From Aequorivita marisscotiae (GTDB lineage Bacteria; Bacteroidota; Bacteroidia; Flavobacteriales; Flavobacteriaceae), in NCBI RefSeq assembly GCF_029814825.1, contig NZ_CP122379.1:3387113-3451112 (forward strand): a DNA stretch of 64,000 nt. The letters run 5' to 3'. The translations under genes and the position numbers were made by a program. The notes under the pieces are model-generated. The model was not told where the DNA came from. It did not search any database and saw nothing but the letters and a program-made list of their open reading frames with translations. Below are positions 17,509 through 26,808 of this stretch, piece by piece (positions within the stretch are counted from its first letter, which is position 1; the number at the start of each line of letters is the position of its first letter).

Positions 17509-17664
17509 AGCGTTTTGATTTAAGTTAAATTAATTTTTCTTTTTCGTACTATAAAATTACAACAGCTTCCTTCACATTAATAATAATGAATTATTAAAGA
17601 TTAAAGCCTTTTAGTTATAACTTTGCCAATAATTCTTAAAAACTGTTATTTTAATAAGTAACTT

Positions 17665-18219
17665 ATGAAACATATACTTTTATTACTAACACTTATGCCG
17701 TTATTCACTTTCTGTGGGCAACAAAAAGATAAAGACGATAACAGCACCAAAACCGAATCTACAAACCAAATAGATACCGAAAATTTTAGCGCTACTTACT
17801 ATTTACTTCGCCATGCCGAAAAAGATCGTACAGACCCCACAAATCAGGATCCTGCGCTCAATATTGATGGAATGATGCGCGCCAAAAGATGGGCGTCGTA
17901 CTTTGAACCCATTAAAATTGATGAAATTTACATAACCAAATATGTGCGTACCAAACAGACTATTTCGCTTATCGCACAGCAAAAGGCAATTTCGCCAATA
18001 CGCTACGATCCCAATACTATATATTCCGAAGAATTTTTAAAACAAACAAACGGCAAAACCGTATTAATCGCTGGTCATAGCAATACAACGCCGCAACTGG
18101 TAAACAAGCTAATTGGTGAAGAAAAATATAAAGAGATGGACGACAGCGACAATGCAACACTGTTTAAGGTTACCATAGATGGGAATGATAAAAAAGTAGA
18201 AACAATTACGGTAGATTGA
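17665..18219 (+). CDS. Exported histidine phosphatase family protein (phosphoglycerate-mutase-like)
   Basis: A 184-residue protein with an N-terminal signal peptide ending at FTFC (Cys17), so perhaps a lipoprotein, then a charged linker. The catalytic histidine is in LLRHAEK (Arg49-His50), and the second conserved histidine lies in LIAGHSNTTPQ. The short form of the domain, without the bulky mutase insertions, resembles SixA-like and broad phosphohydrolases. The substrate is unknown, and it acts outside the cytoplasm if the signal is real. It is a single gene just upstream of smpB. Confidence 0.78.
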   Translation: MKHILLLLTLMPLFTFCGQQKDKDDNSTKTESTNQIDTENFSATYYLLRHAEKDRTDPTNQDPALNIDGMMRAKRWASYFEPIKIDEIYITKYVRTKQTISLIAQQKAISPIRYDPNTIYSEEFLKQTNGKTVLIAGHSNTTPQLVNKLIGEEKYKEMDDSDNATLFKVTIDGNDKKVETITVD

Positions 18220-18287
18220 TTTTTTTTTAATCTGAAATCTTTATTAATTCGTATTCATTCTCCAATAATCATTCTATTTTTGCACAT

Positions 18288-18752
18288 ATGGCAATTCAGA
18301 AAAACGTAAAAATTAAAAACCGAAAGGCACGATTTGAGTATGAAATTCTCGACACCTACACGGCTGGCATTGTGCTTCGAGGCACCGAAATAAAAGCAAT
18401 TCGCGAAGGAAAAGCTTCTATTGCCGAAAGTTTTTGCGAATTTAGCAACGGCGAACTTTTTGTAATTAATATGACCGTGCAAGAGTACAGCCACGCCACA
18501 CATTACAATCACTCTCCAAAAAGCGAACGCAAGCTTCTTTTAAATAGAAGTGAACTTAAAAAACTAGAAAAGGAAGTAAAAAATAGCGGACTTACAATTA
18601 TTCCGTTGGTTCTTTTTACGAACAGTAAAGGCCTAGCAAAGATTGATATTGCATTAGCTCGAGGGAAAAAGCAATTTGATAAGCGCGAAGTAATAAAAGA
18701 ACGTGATTCCAAAAGACAACTTAGCAGAATTAAAAAAGCTTTTAACAATTAA
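18288..18752 (+). CDS. smpB: SsrA-binding protein SmpB
   Basis: It binds tmRNA and delivers it to stalled ribosomes for trans-translation. The 154-residue protein shows the SmpB core (KARFEYEILDTYTAGIVL, RGTEIKAIREGKASIAES), the IPLVLFTNSKGLAKIDIALARGKK segment (in two parts) and the basic C-terminal tail KRQLSRIKKAF that reaches into the mRNA channel. A TATTTTTG at 18275-18282 fits the -7 consensus; since it ends five bases before the ATG, the mRNA could be nearly leaderless, but no -33 element is visible. No ssrA gene was recognised nearby. Confidence 0.96.
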   Translation: MAIQKNVKIKNRKARFEYEILDTYTAGIVLRGTEIKAIREGKASIAESFCEFSNGELFVINMTVQEYSHATHYNHSPKSERKLLLNRSELKKLEKEVKNSGLTIIPLVLFTNSKGLAKIDIALARGKKQFDKREVIKERDSKRQLSRIKKAFNN

Positions 18753-18910
18753 CTAAAAAATACATCCCTCCTTTTGGCTTCATCTCATTGTTGATTGTAA
18801 TGGCTCGCGAAAATAAATTCAGCCCATAAATAATTTTCATTTCCATAATTGAAATCATTTATTAGTATTTTGCATAGGTCAAAAAAAATAGTTCCACCAG
18901 ACCCCGATTT

Positions 18911-21391
18911 ATGCGCTTTAAACTCAGTATTCTTCTCTTTTTTATTTCAGCAAGTATTTCTGCCCAAATAGTTGGGAAAGTAACCAACTCCAAAGGCGAA
19001 CCTCTGCCCTACGTTAACATTTATCTGCAAAACAGCTATATTGGCACCACAACGAACGACGACGGTAATTACACTTTAAATGTTTCAAAAAAAGCGGAAT
19101 ACGTAATCGTTTTTCAATTTTTGGGATATAAAACTTTAAGCAAGAATATTACTCCCACTTCGTTTCCGCATATTCTAAATATTAAACTCGAAGAAGAATC
19201 TACCAGTCTTGAGGAGGTAATTTTAAACACTGCAGAAGATCCCGCATACCGCATTATTCGTAATACTATTGCACAACAAAAGGAAAATTTAGCAAGATTA
19301 AGCGCGTACACAGCTCACTTTTATTCGCGTGGATTGTGGAAAGTTAAAGACGTACCCAAAAAAATAATGGGACAAGAAATAGGCGATTTTAACGGCATGT
19401 TAGATTCTACCCGAACTGGTATTATTTATCTTTCGGAAACTATTTCAGAAATTGCTTACCAAAAACCTAATAAATTCACCGAAGAAATAATTGCCAGTAA
19501 AGTAAGCGGCAACGATAACGGTTTCAGCTTTAACAGTGCTCAAAGCGCTAATATTTCGTTTTATGAAAATACGGCGGAACTCAATGCTGCATTGGTCTCG
19601 CCTATTGCTACCAACGCCTTAAATTATTATAACTATAAACTAGACGGTGTTTTTTACGATGGGCCAAAACTCATTAATAAAATAAAGATAATTCCAAAAC
19701 GACCCAACGATAGGGTTTGGACAGGTTTTATTTATATAGCTGAAGACGATTGGCAATTGTACGGAACTGCACTTTCCGCTACCGGGGCTGCAATTCAGGT
19801 GCCATTTGTAAATAACTTATTGGTAAAACAGAATTATAAGTACGATACAAAAAATGATTTTTGGATCAAGATTTCACAAACTATCGATTTTGGTTTCGGG
19901 CTTTTAGGGATGAAAGGAGAGGGCGGGTTTATAGCTGTTTACAGCAATTACAACTTTACACCGAAGTTCAACAAAAACACCTTTACTAATGAAGTGCTTT
20001 CATTTAAGCCCGAAGCTAATAAAAAAGACAGTATTTTTTGGAGAGATAGTCGTCCTGTACCACTAACGGATGAGGAATTAAAAGACTACATTAAAAAAGA
20101 CAGCCTTCAGACATTACAGCATTCAAAACCGTACTTGGATTCAATAGACGCAAAACGCAACAAGCTAAAAGTTCTTAGTTTGCTTATGGGGTACACCTAT
20201 AAAAATTCCTTTGAAAAATGGGCCGTTGACTACGAAGCGCCCCTAACCAAAATTAATTTTAATACCGTTCAAGGCTGGAATAGCAAAGCTGGGCTAACCT
20301 ATAGCAAGTGGTATGATGACGCTCGCACAAACACATTTTCTGGCGCCGTACACGGAAACTACGGAATTGCCGAAGACAGGTTTCGGTTTACGGTGCATAT
20401 GGTTCGCAATTTTAATTGGAAAGACAAATTGCGGCTTTCACTATCTGGCGGAAGCAAAGTGAATCAGTTTAATGGTTCAGAACCTATTTCGCCGTTTATA
20501 AATACTATTTCCACATTGTTTTTTGAACGAAATTATATGAAGTTGTACGAACGTAATTACGGGCAAATTGGTTACAGCCAGGAAGTAATTAATGGTCTTC
20601 ATCTGTATGCTGCCGCAGGGTATGAAAATCGCAAACCACTTTTTAATAATTCTGATTATGTTACCATTCCGTTTGAGAATATAAGCTATACCAGTAATAA
20701 TCCGTTAGCCCCGAACGATTATAGCAATGCTGCCATTAAGGAGCACAACATTGTAAAAAGCAAGTTACGGTTGCAAATTAATTTTGCTCAGAAATATTAT
20801 TCAAATCCAGATATGAAATTTAATATCGGCGATAGCCCATTTCCGGAGTTAAATATTTCAATTGAAAATGGAACAGCAATAACAGAATCTAACTACGATT
20901 ACACACAAATTGAAGCGAGTTTAAATCAATCGCTAACTCTGGGAAACAAAGGGCAATTTGCTTACAATTTAAAGAGCGGCACTTTTGCGAATGGCGACGC
21001 AATTTCGTTTGTAGATTTTAAACATTTTAACGGAAACCAAACAAGAGTGGGCACTTCGGCTAATTATACCCAAATGTTTAACTTGATGCCTTATTATATG
21101 TTTAGCACCAATAAAAGCTATTTTGAAGGACATTTAGAGCACGATTTTCGAGGTTGGATTTTAGGCAAAATCCCTGGGATTAATAAATTAAACTTCAATT
21201 TGGTAGCTGGTGCACATTTTTTAAGTACCGAAGAACGTAAACCGTATTCCGAATTCTCAGTGGGAATAGACAATCTAGGCATTGGTAAATTTAGACTGCT
21301 TCGGGTAGATTACGTTCGTTCCTACTACAATAATGAGAGTCGCGGTGCCTTTATTTTTGGACTGAAGTTTTTCGATATTTTTGAACCCTAA
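18911..21391 (+). CDS. DUF5686 outer-membrane protein with carboxypeptidase-regulatory-like domain
   Basis: An 826-residue protein with a signal peptide (cleavage near SISAQ), an N-terminal carboxypeptidase-regulatory-like domain (about 20-95; IVGKVTNSKGEPLPYVNIYL, then GYKTLSKNI) and the long DUF5686 region. The second half is rich in alternating strands ending with aromatic residues (LRLSLSGGSK, FRLLRVDYVRSYY) and ends in FIFGLKFFDIFEP, as expected of an outer-membrane beta-barrel. No TonB box or plug was seen. The family is widespread in Bacteroidota and of unknown function. Probably a single transcription unit. Confidence 0.85.
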   Translation: MRFKLSILLFFISASISAQIVGKVTNSKGEPLPYVNIYLQNSYIGTTTNDDGNYTLNVSKKAEYVIVFQFLGYKTLSKNITPTSFPHILNIKLEEESTSLEEVILNTAEDPAYRIIRNTIAQQKENLARLSAYTAHFYSRGLWKVKDVPKKIMGQEIGDFNGMLDSTRTGIIYLSETISEIAYQKPNKFTEEIIASKVSGNDNGFSFNSAQSANISFYENTAELNAALVSPIATNALNYYNYKLDGVFYDGPKLINKIKIIPKRPNDRVWTGFIYIAEDDWQLYGTALSATGAAIQVPFVNNLLVKQNYKYDTKNDFWIKISQTIDFGFGLLGMKGEGGFIAVYSNYNFTPKFNKNTFTNEVLSFKPEANKKDSIFWRDSRPVPLTDEELKDYIKKDSLQTLQHSKPYLDSIDAKRNKLKVLSLLMGYTYKNSFEKWAVDYEAPLTKINFNTVQGWNSKAGLTYSKWYDDARTNTFSGAVHGNYGIAEDRFRFTVHMVRNFNWKDKLRLSLSGGSKVNQFNGSEPISPFINTISTLFFERNYMKLYERNYGQIGYSQEVINGLHLYAAAGYENRKPLFNNSDYVTIPFENISYTSNNPLAPNDYSNAAIKEHNIVKSKLRLQINFAQKYYSNPDMKFNIGDSPFPELNISIENGTAITESNYDYTQIEASLNQSLTLGNKGQFAYNLKSGTFANGDAISFVDFKHFNGNQTRVGTSANYTQMFNLMPYYMFSTNKSYFEGHLEHDFRGWILGKIPGINKLNFNLVAGAHFLSTEERKPYSEFSVGIDNLGIGKFRLLRVDYVRSYYNNESRGAFIFGLKFFDIFEP

Positions 21392-21460
21392 AAATTAAAA
21401 CATTGTTTAAACATATAATGATTGTACTTTACAATTTCGGCGAGATAAATACAAACAGCT

Positions 21461-21976
21461 ATGGCTATTCCTTTTCCAGTTATTATTACAGAACGTTTAA
21501 ATCTTCGGAAAATAGTGCCTGCAGATTTTGAAAGGGTACATTTTTTCAGAACCGATAAAGCAATTAATAAATTTATAAAAAGAGCAGCGCAAACAAACCA
21601 AATGACCATTGCGCATATTGAAAAAATTACTGCCGATTTACGACAAAACAAATCTATTACCTGGGGAATTACAACAAAGAAATCGGACATTTTAATTGGC
21701 TCAATATGTTTGTGGAATTTTTCAGAAGATAAAAAAACCGCCGAAGTTGGATACGTCCTCGATCCAAAATTTCAGGGCCAGGGAATTATGAGCGAAGCAT
21801 TAAAAGCAGTTTTAAATTTTGGGTTTAGCCAAGGCGGTTTCCAAATCATTGAAGCCTTTACAGATTATAGGAATATTCCGTCAAAAAGCCTACTAAAACA
21901 GCATGGATTTATTCCAAGCACAACACGTAAAGATATTCATAACCAAGACAATGTGGTGTTTTACTTAAACCGTTAG
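21461..21976 (+). CDS. GNAT family N-acetyltransferase (RimJ/RimL-like)
   Basis: A 171-residue acetyltransferase. ITERLNLRKIVPADFERV is the typical start of RimJ/RimL-type enzymes that modify N-terminal amines of proteins or small molecules, and VGYVLDPKFQGQGIMSEAL holds the acetyl-CoA P-loop in Q-G-Q-G-I form. AFTDYRNIPSKSLLKQHGF is the standard C-terminal strand. The acceptor is unknown. Its stop codon overlaps that of pcm by four bases, tail to tail. Confidence 0.85.
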   Translation: MAIPFPVIITERLNLRKIVPADFERVHFFRTDKAINKFIKRAAQTNQMTIAHIEKITADLRQNKSITWGITTKKSDILIGSICLWNFSEDKKTAEVGYVLDPKFQGQGIMSEALKAVLNFGFSQGGFQIIEAFTDYRNIPSKSLLKQHGFIPSTTRKDIHNQDNVVFYLNR

Positions 21977-22614
21977 TTTTTATCTTCCAAAAGCGGAACA
22001 AATCTAAACTCTCCGTATTCTTCCTTCTCAAATTCGGTATCGGATTTACGGGTAAACACCGTCATAATTTGCACATTTTCGCCAACGGGAATAACCAATT
22101 TTCCACCAACTTTTAATTGTGCCAACAATGCATTTGGAACAAAAGGCGCGCCTGCAGTTACAATAATCCCATCAAAAGGAGCTTCTTCTTCAAGGCCAAT
22201 ATAGCCGTCGCCAAAAATCATACGTTTGGGTTTGTATCCGAGCTTCGGAAGAAAAAGTTTTGTTTTTTTAAATAGTTCATTTTGTCTTTCAATTGTAAAT
22301 AGTACTGCTCCCATCTCTAAAAGTACCGATGCTTGGTAACCACTTCCCGTTCCAATCTCAAGAATCTTATCGCCCTTTTTAACTTCTAAAAGTTCGGTTT
22401 GCCGGGCAACGGTATAGGGTTGCGAAATAGTTTGATCTGCTGCAATCGGAAAAGCTTTGTCAACATAAGCGTGTCCCACGAAACCGGAATCCATAAAGAG
22501 ATGCCGCGGAATTTTACCAATGGCCTGCAACACGTTTTTATCGGCAATACCTTTCTGTTTAAGCGTTTCAACCAATTTTTTTCGCATTCCTTGATGGGTA
22601 AATGTATCTTTCAC
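21973..22614 (-). CDS. pcm: Protein-L-isoaspartate O-methyltransferase
   Basis: It uses S-adenosylmethionine to methylate isoaspartyl residues in damaged proteins, the first step of their repair. The 213-residue length is normal. Family words are IPRHLFM, ADQTISQPYTVARQTELL (substrate-side loop), the SAM-binding EIGTGSGYQ and IIVTAGAPFVP. It is cytoplasmic. It runs against the GNAT gene with a four-base overlap of the two 3' ends. Confidence 0.95.
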   Translation of the reverse strand: MKDTFTHQGMRKKLVETLKQKGIADKNVLQAIGKIPRHLFMDSGFVGHAYVDKAFPIAADQTISQPYTVARQTELLEVKKGDKILEIGTGSGYQASVLLEMGAVLFTIERQNELFKKTKLFLPKLGYKPKRMIFGDGYIGLEEEAPFDGIIVTAGAPFVPNALLAQLKVGGKLVIPVGENVQIMTVFTRKSDTEFEKEEYGEFRFVPLLEDKN

Positions 22615-22849
22615 TTTATTTCAGATTTTAGAAATTATACGCTAAACAATCAATCTTACAAAGTAACCAAATTTGGAGATGAAGCTACACGTTTCGCATA
22701 ATAATTTCGAATTTATAGTTTAAGTGATAAATTTATAAAAACACAGAAAGGCTGCACGGTAAATTTCTCGAGGCTCTTACCCCCATAAACCTCCTAAAGG
22801 TTTAAACTTTCCCTCTAAAACACTTACATTTGTGAAAAATCACACGCCA

Positions 22850-23818
22850 ATGCTAAAAGCAGGAGTTCTGGGTGCTGGTCACCTTGGAAAAATACATTTA
22901 AAATTGCTGCAACAATCTACTAAATACGAACTTGTAGGTTTCTACGATGCCAGCAAAGAGGCTTCAGAAAAAATAGAATCTGAATTTGGCTACAAGAGTT
23001 TTCCATCTATGGAAAGCCTTATAGATGCAAGCGAAATGGTAGTTGTAGTTACTCCTACCAGTAAACATTTTGAATGTGCTAAAATGGTAATTAATGCCGG
23101 CAAGCATCTTTTTATTGAAAAACCAATTACCCAAACCGTAACGCAAGCTGAAGAAATTCGCGATTTGGCAAAGCTTAAAAAAGTTCGCGGACAAGTGGGG
23201 CAGGTTGAGCGTTTTAACCCTGCATTCCAGGCAATTAAAGATAAAATTCACAACCCAATGTTTATTGAAACCCACAGGCTGTCGGAATTTAATCCACGCG
23301 GGACCGATGTTTCAGTAGTTTTAGATTTAATGATCCACGACATTGACGCTATTTTAAGTGTAGTAAAAAGCCCTGTAAAAGCGGTGAGTGCCAGTGGGGT
23401 TTCGGTTATTAGCGAAACACCGGATATTGCTAATGCCAGAATAGAATTTGAAAACGGTTGCGTAGCTAATTTAACGGCTAGCCGTATTTCGCTAAAAAGC
23501 ATGCGCAAAGCACGCTTTTTTCAGCGCGATGCTTATATATCTGTAGATTTTCTTGAGAAAAAATGTGAAGTGGTAAAAATGAAAAACGCACCCGAAAAGC
23601 TGGATGATTTTGCCATGGTACTTACCAATGCCGAAGGCGTAAAAAAACAAATTTATTTTGAAAATCCAAAGATTGAAGCCAACAACGCAATTCTTGACGA
23701 GCTTGAAAGTTTTTACGAAGCAATTAAAGCAGACCGCACCCCCGAAGTATCTCTTAAACAAGGTACCGAAGCCCTGCGGGTTGCGATGTTGATAATTGAA
23801 AATTTTAAAAAAATATAG
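22850..23818 (+). CDS. Gfo/Idh/MocA family oxidoreductase
   Basis: A 322-residue NAD(P)-dependent dehydrogenase of unknown substrate. It has the Rossmann motif GVLGAGHLGKIH at the start and the family's EKP at residues 90-92; the C-terminal half is the usual alpha/beta substrate domain. ATG at 22850 is chosen over an in-frame GTG at 22832, because the GTG sits at the end of a perfect -7 element (TACATTTG, 22825-22832), so a transcript would begin after it. The next gene is a hydroxyacyl-CoA dehydrogenase, in the same direction 88 bases on. Confidence 0.85.
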   Translation: MLKAGVLGAGHLGKIHLKLLQQSTKYELVGFYDASKEASEKIESEFGYKSFPSMESLIDASEMVVVVTPTSKHFECAKMVINAGKHLFIEKPITQTVTQAEEIRDLAKLKKVRGQVGQVERFNPAFQAIKDKIHNPMFIETHRLSEFNPRGTDVSVVLDLMIHDIDAILSVVKSPVKAVSASGVSVISETPDIANARIEFENGCVANLTASRISLKSMRKARFFQRDAYISVDFLEKKCEVVKMKNAPEKLDDFAMVLTNAEGVKKQIYFENPKIEANNAILDELESFYEAIKADRTPEVSLKQGTEALRVAMLIIENFKKI

Positions 23819-23906
23819 CACCTATTTCCTAAAAGGCAAATTAGAAACAAAAAAATAATCTGAGAACGGATAAAAGTTCTAAAATCTAAAATATAATATT
23901 TAAATA

Positions 23907-24797
23907 ATGAAGAATATAGCAGTAATAGGCGCAGGAACCATGGGCAACGGAATAGCCCACACCTTCGCACAATTTGATTACAAAGTAAATTTAATTGATC
24001 TTTCTGAAACCTCGCTGGAGAAAGGAATGGCAACTGTTACCAAAAATCTGGATAGAATGGTGGCAAAGGAAAAAATTTCGGAAGCAGATAAAACGCGCAC
24101 TCTAGGCAATATTTCAACATTTACAAAATTAGAAGAAGGCGTAAAAGGTGCCAACTTGATTGTAGAAGCGGCAACCGAGAACTTAGATTTAAAACTGAAA
24201 ATTTTTAGGGATTTAGATAAATTTTGTCCTGCCGAAACAATTCTGGCCAGCAACACTTCATCTATTTCCATTACGCAGATTGCTTCCGCCACCTCTCGAC
24301 CTGAGAAGGTAATCGGAATGCATTTTATGAATCCTGTGCCCATTATGAAATTAGTTGAAATTATTAAAGGGTACAGTACTTCTGAAGAAACGTTTAAAAC
24401 CGTTGAAGAACTTTCAAAAAAATTAAGCAAAGTACCGGTAGAGGTTAACGATTATCCAGGCTTTGTAGCCAATAGAATTTTAATGCCAATGATTAACGAA
24501 GCTGTTGAAACACTTTATAACGGCGTGGCAGGCGTTAAAGAAATAGACACCGTTATGATGCTAGGCATGGCACACCCGATGGGTCCCTTAGCGCTAGCCG
24601 ATTTTATTGGACTCGATGTATGTTTATCTATATTGAATGTAATGTACGATGGATTTAAAAACCCAAAGTATGCCCCGTGTCCGTTATTAGTAAATATGGT
24701 TATGGCAGGCAAACTGGGAGCAAAAAGCGGTGAAGGATTTTACGATTACAGCCAAAACCGAAAGGCAGAAACTATTTCCTCACAATTTAAAAAGTAA
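23907..24797 (+). CDS. hbd: 3-hydroxybutyryl-CoA dehydrogenase
   Basis: It oxidises or reduces 3-hydroxyacyl-CoA with NAD(P), in fatty-acid or butanoate metabolism. The 296-residue length suits the single-function enzyme. It has the nucleotide motif GAGTMGNGIAH (residues 8-18), LASNTSSISITQIA, the catalytic histidine in HFMNPVPIMKLVE, and the C-terminal dimer domain with HPMGPLALADFIGLD. It is cytoplasmic. It lies in a rightward group with the oxidoreductase upstream and the DUF1015 gene 48 bases downstream. Confidence 0.93.
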   Translation: MKNIAVIGAGTMGNGIAHTFAQFDYKVNLIDLSETSLEKGMATVTKNLDRMVAKEKISEADKTRTLGNISTFTKLEEGVKGANLIVEAATENLDLKLKIFRDLDKFCPAETILASNTSSISITQIASATSRPEKVIGMHFMNPVPIMKLVEIIKGYSTSEETFKTVEELSKKLSKVPVEVNDYPGFVANRILMPMINEAVETLYNGVAGVKEIDTVMMLGMAHPMGPLALADFIGLDVCLSILNVMYDGFKNPKYAPCPLLVNMVMAGKLGAKSGEGFYDYSQNRKAETISSQFKK

Positions 24798-24845
24798 TAT
24801 TTTTTATTGCTTAACGCAGTAAGAATATAAATTATCAATTAAAAT

Positions 24846-26084
24846 TTGGCAAAAATAATTCCTTTTAAAGCCGTCCGGCCTACGCGAGACAAAGTGAGTT
24901 TACTAGCAGCACGTTCGTACGAAAGTTACACGGCAATGCAGGTAGAATCGCGCTTGCGAGATAATCCGTTTTCGTTTTTGCACATTGTAAATCCAGGGTA
25001 CAAATACCAAAAAGAGATTTCTGGCGAAGAACGTTACGGGTTGGTGCGCAATCGCTATCAAGAATTTAAGGAGGACGGAATATTTATGCAGGACGAAAAG
25101 CCTTCGTTTTACATTTATAAAATCGTTAATCGAGATGGCCGAAAATTTCACGGCATCGTGGCAGCTGCAAGCGTGCAAGATTACGAGGACGATGTTATTA
25201 AAAAACACGAAGATACGTTGGAGTTTCGAGAAGTGATTTTTAAGGAATATTTAAAAACAGTTGGTTTTAATGCAGAAGCAGTACTCCTAACCTATCCCGA
25301 TAATGACAAATTAGGGGCAATTATTTCCGAAATAATGCAAACCCGGCCGGAGTACGAATTTACCACAACTTATAGAGACACCCACTATTTATGGAATGTT
25401 GATGAAAGTGCATTGTTGGAAAAAATTCAAAAAATATATGCAGAAATGCCAGCTTTATATATTGCGGACGGTCATCACCGCTCCGCCTCTTCCTATTTGT
25501 TAGCTAAGGACTTAAAGGTAGAAAACCCGCAGCATACGGGAGATGAGCCCTATAATTACTTTATGAGTTTCCTGATTCCCGAGAGCGATCTAAAAATTTA
25601 TGAATTCAACCGTTTAATAAAAGACCTAAACGGTATGACCAAAGAAGAGTTTTTAATTAAACTGGATGAATATTTCAGAATTGAAAATCGCGGAATGGAT
25701 TACTATAAACCTTCTAAACTGCATCATTTCAGTATGTATTTAGACGGCGAATTTTATTCATTGTACCTTCGTAAAACGAAATACCAAATAAACAATGCCC
25801 TCGATGCTTTAGACACGCATATTTTGTATGTTACAATTTTAAAGCCACTTTTAGGCATTGAAGATTTAAGAAACGATCAACGAATAGAATACGCACACGG
25901 CAAAAAAGACTTGGCGTATGTAAAAACAGTAGTAGATTCTGGCACATTTGCAGTTGGTTTTGGCTTGGTGCCCGTCACCACCGCAGAGTTGCGACAAATT
26001 GCTGATGAAGGTTTAAAAATGCCTCCCAAAAGTACGTATATTGAACCCAAACTTCGAAGTGGTGTTACGGTTTATGAGTTTTAA
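24846..26084 (+). CDS. DUF1015 family protein
   Basis: A 412-residue cytoplasmic protein matching DUF1015 from end to end: IPFKAVRPTRDK at the start, NPFSFLHIVNPG, the ADGHHRSASSYLL motif with two histidines, and LRSGVTVYEF at the end. The family's role is unknown; its members often sit beside serine-biosynthesis genes (serA, serC), but not here. The start is a TTG at 24846, since the next in-frame ATG would cut the conserved beginning off. It is followed after 30 bases by the YggS gene, probably in one operon. Confidence 0.88.
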   Translation: MAKIIPFKAVRPTRDKVSLLAARSYESYTAMQVESRLRDNPFSFLHIVNPGYKYQKEISGEERYGLVRNRYQEFKEDGIFMQDEKPSFYIYKIVNRDGRKFHGIVAAASVQDYEDDVIKKHEDTLEFREVIFKEYLKTVGFNAEAVLLTYPDNDKLGAIISEIMQTRPEYEFTTTYRDTHYLWNVDESALLEKIQKIYAEMPALYIADGHHRSASSYLLAKDLKVENPQHTGDEPYNYFMSFLIPESDLKIYEFNRLIKDLNGMTKEEFLIKLDEYFRIENRGMDYYKPSKLHHFSMYLDGEFYSLYLRKTKYQINNALDALDTHILYVTILKPLLGIEDLRNDQRIEYAHGKKDLAYVKTVVDSGTFAVGFGLVPVTTAELRQIADEGLKMPPKSTYIEPKLRSGVTVYEF

Positions 26085-26114
26085 TAAATGGATTAAAGGA
26101 AAAGAGAGAACACA

Positions 26115-26771
26115 ATGACGATTTCAGAAAATTTAAAACATTTTAATTCCAAATTACCTACAAATGTTACCCTTGTGGCGGTTACTAAAACCAAGCCCGT
26201 TAGCGATTTAATGGAAGCTTATAATGCTGGGCACCGTGTTTTTGGTGAAAACAAAGTACAGGAAATGGAGCAGAAATGGCAAGAAATGCCAAAAGATATT
26301 CAATGGCACATGATTGGCCATGTGCAACGTAACAAGGTAAAATATATGGCACCGTTTGTGAGTTTAATTCACGCGGTAGATAGTGACAAACTTTTAAAGG
26401 AAATAAATAAAGAAGCTGGAAAAAACGATCGTATTATTAACTGCTTACTTCAAATAAAAATAGCAGAAGAAGAAAGTAAATTTGGCATGAGCGAAGAAGA
26501 TGCTACAAATCTTCTCGATTCCGAGGAGATTAAAAACCTAAAAAATGTAAGTATTGTAGGGCTCATGGGGATGGCAACCTTTACAGATAATGAGCAGCAG
26601 ATTTCGGAAGAATTTAAAAAATTAAAAAATACTTTTGATCACTTCAAAGAGAAATACAATCAATTTACCATTCTTAGTATGGGCATGAGCGGGGACTATA
26701 AAATTGCCATAACTAATGGCAGTACCATGATTCGCGTGGGCAGCGCCATTTTTGGAGAACGCAATTATTAA
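26115..26771 (+). CDS. yggS: YggS family pyridoxal-phosphate homeostasis protein
   Basis: A 218-residue single-domain protein with the fold type III alanine-racemase barrel. It binds PLP and buffers its level without known catalysis. The PLP lysine is Lys25 in LVAVTKTKP. FGENKVQEMEQKW, WHMIGHVQRNKVKY, LMGMATF and LSMGMSGDYKIAI are family signatures; the last is the phosphate-binding region. In many Bacteroidota a DUF1015 gene and this gene are close, as here. Confidence 0.94.
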   Translation: MTISENLKHFNSKLPTNVTLVAVTKTKPVSDLMEAYNAGHRVFGENKVQEMEQKWQEMPKDIQWHMIGHVQRNKVKYMAPFVSLIHAVDSDKLLKEINKEAGKNDRIINCLLQIKIAEEESKFGMSEEDATNLLDSEEIKNLKNVSIVGLMGMATFTDNEQQISEEFKKLKNTFDHFKEKYNQFTILSMGMSGDYKIAITNGSTMIRVGSAIFGERNY

Positions 26772-26808
26772 TAGTCAGTAATTAAAATTAAAACCATAAA
26801 TTTAATAC

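Noticed and set aside
18753..18910. tmRNA gene (ssrA) next to smpB
   Set aside because: The spacer is too short and shows no tRNA-like ends or tag reading frame.
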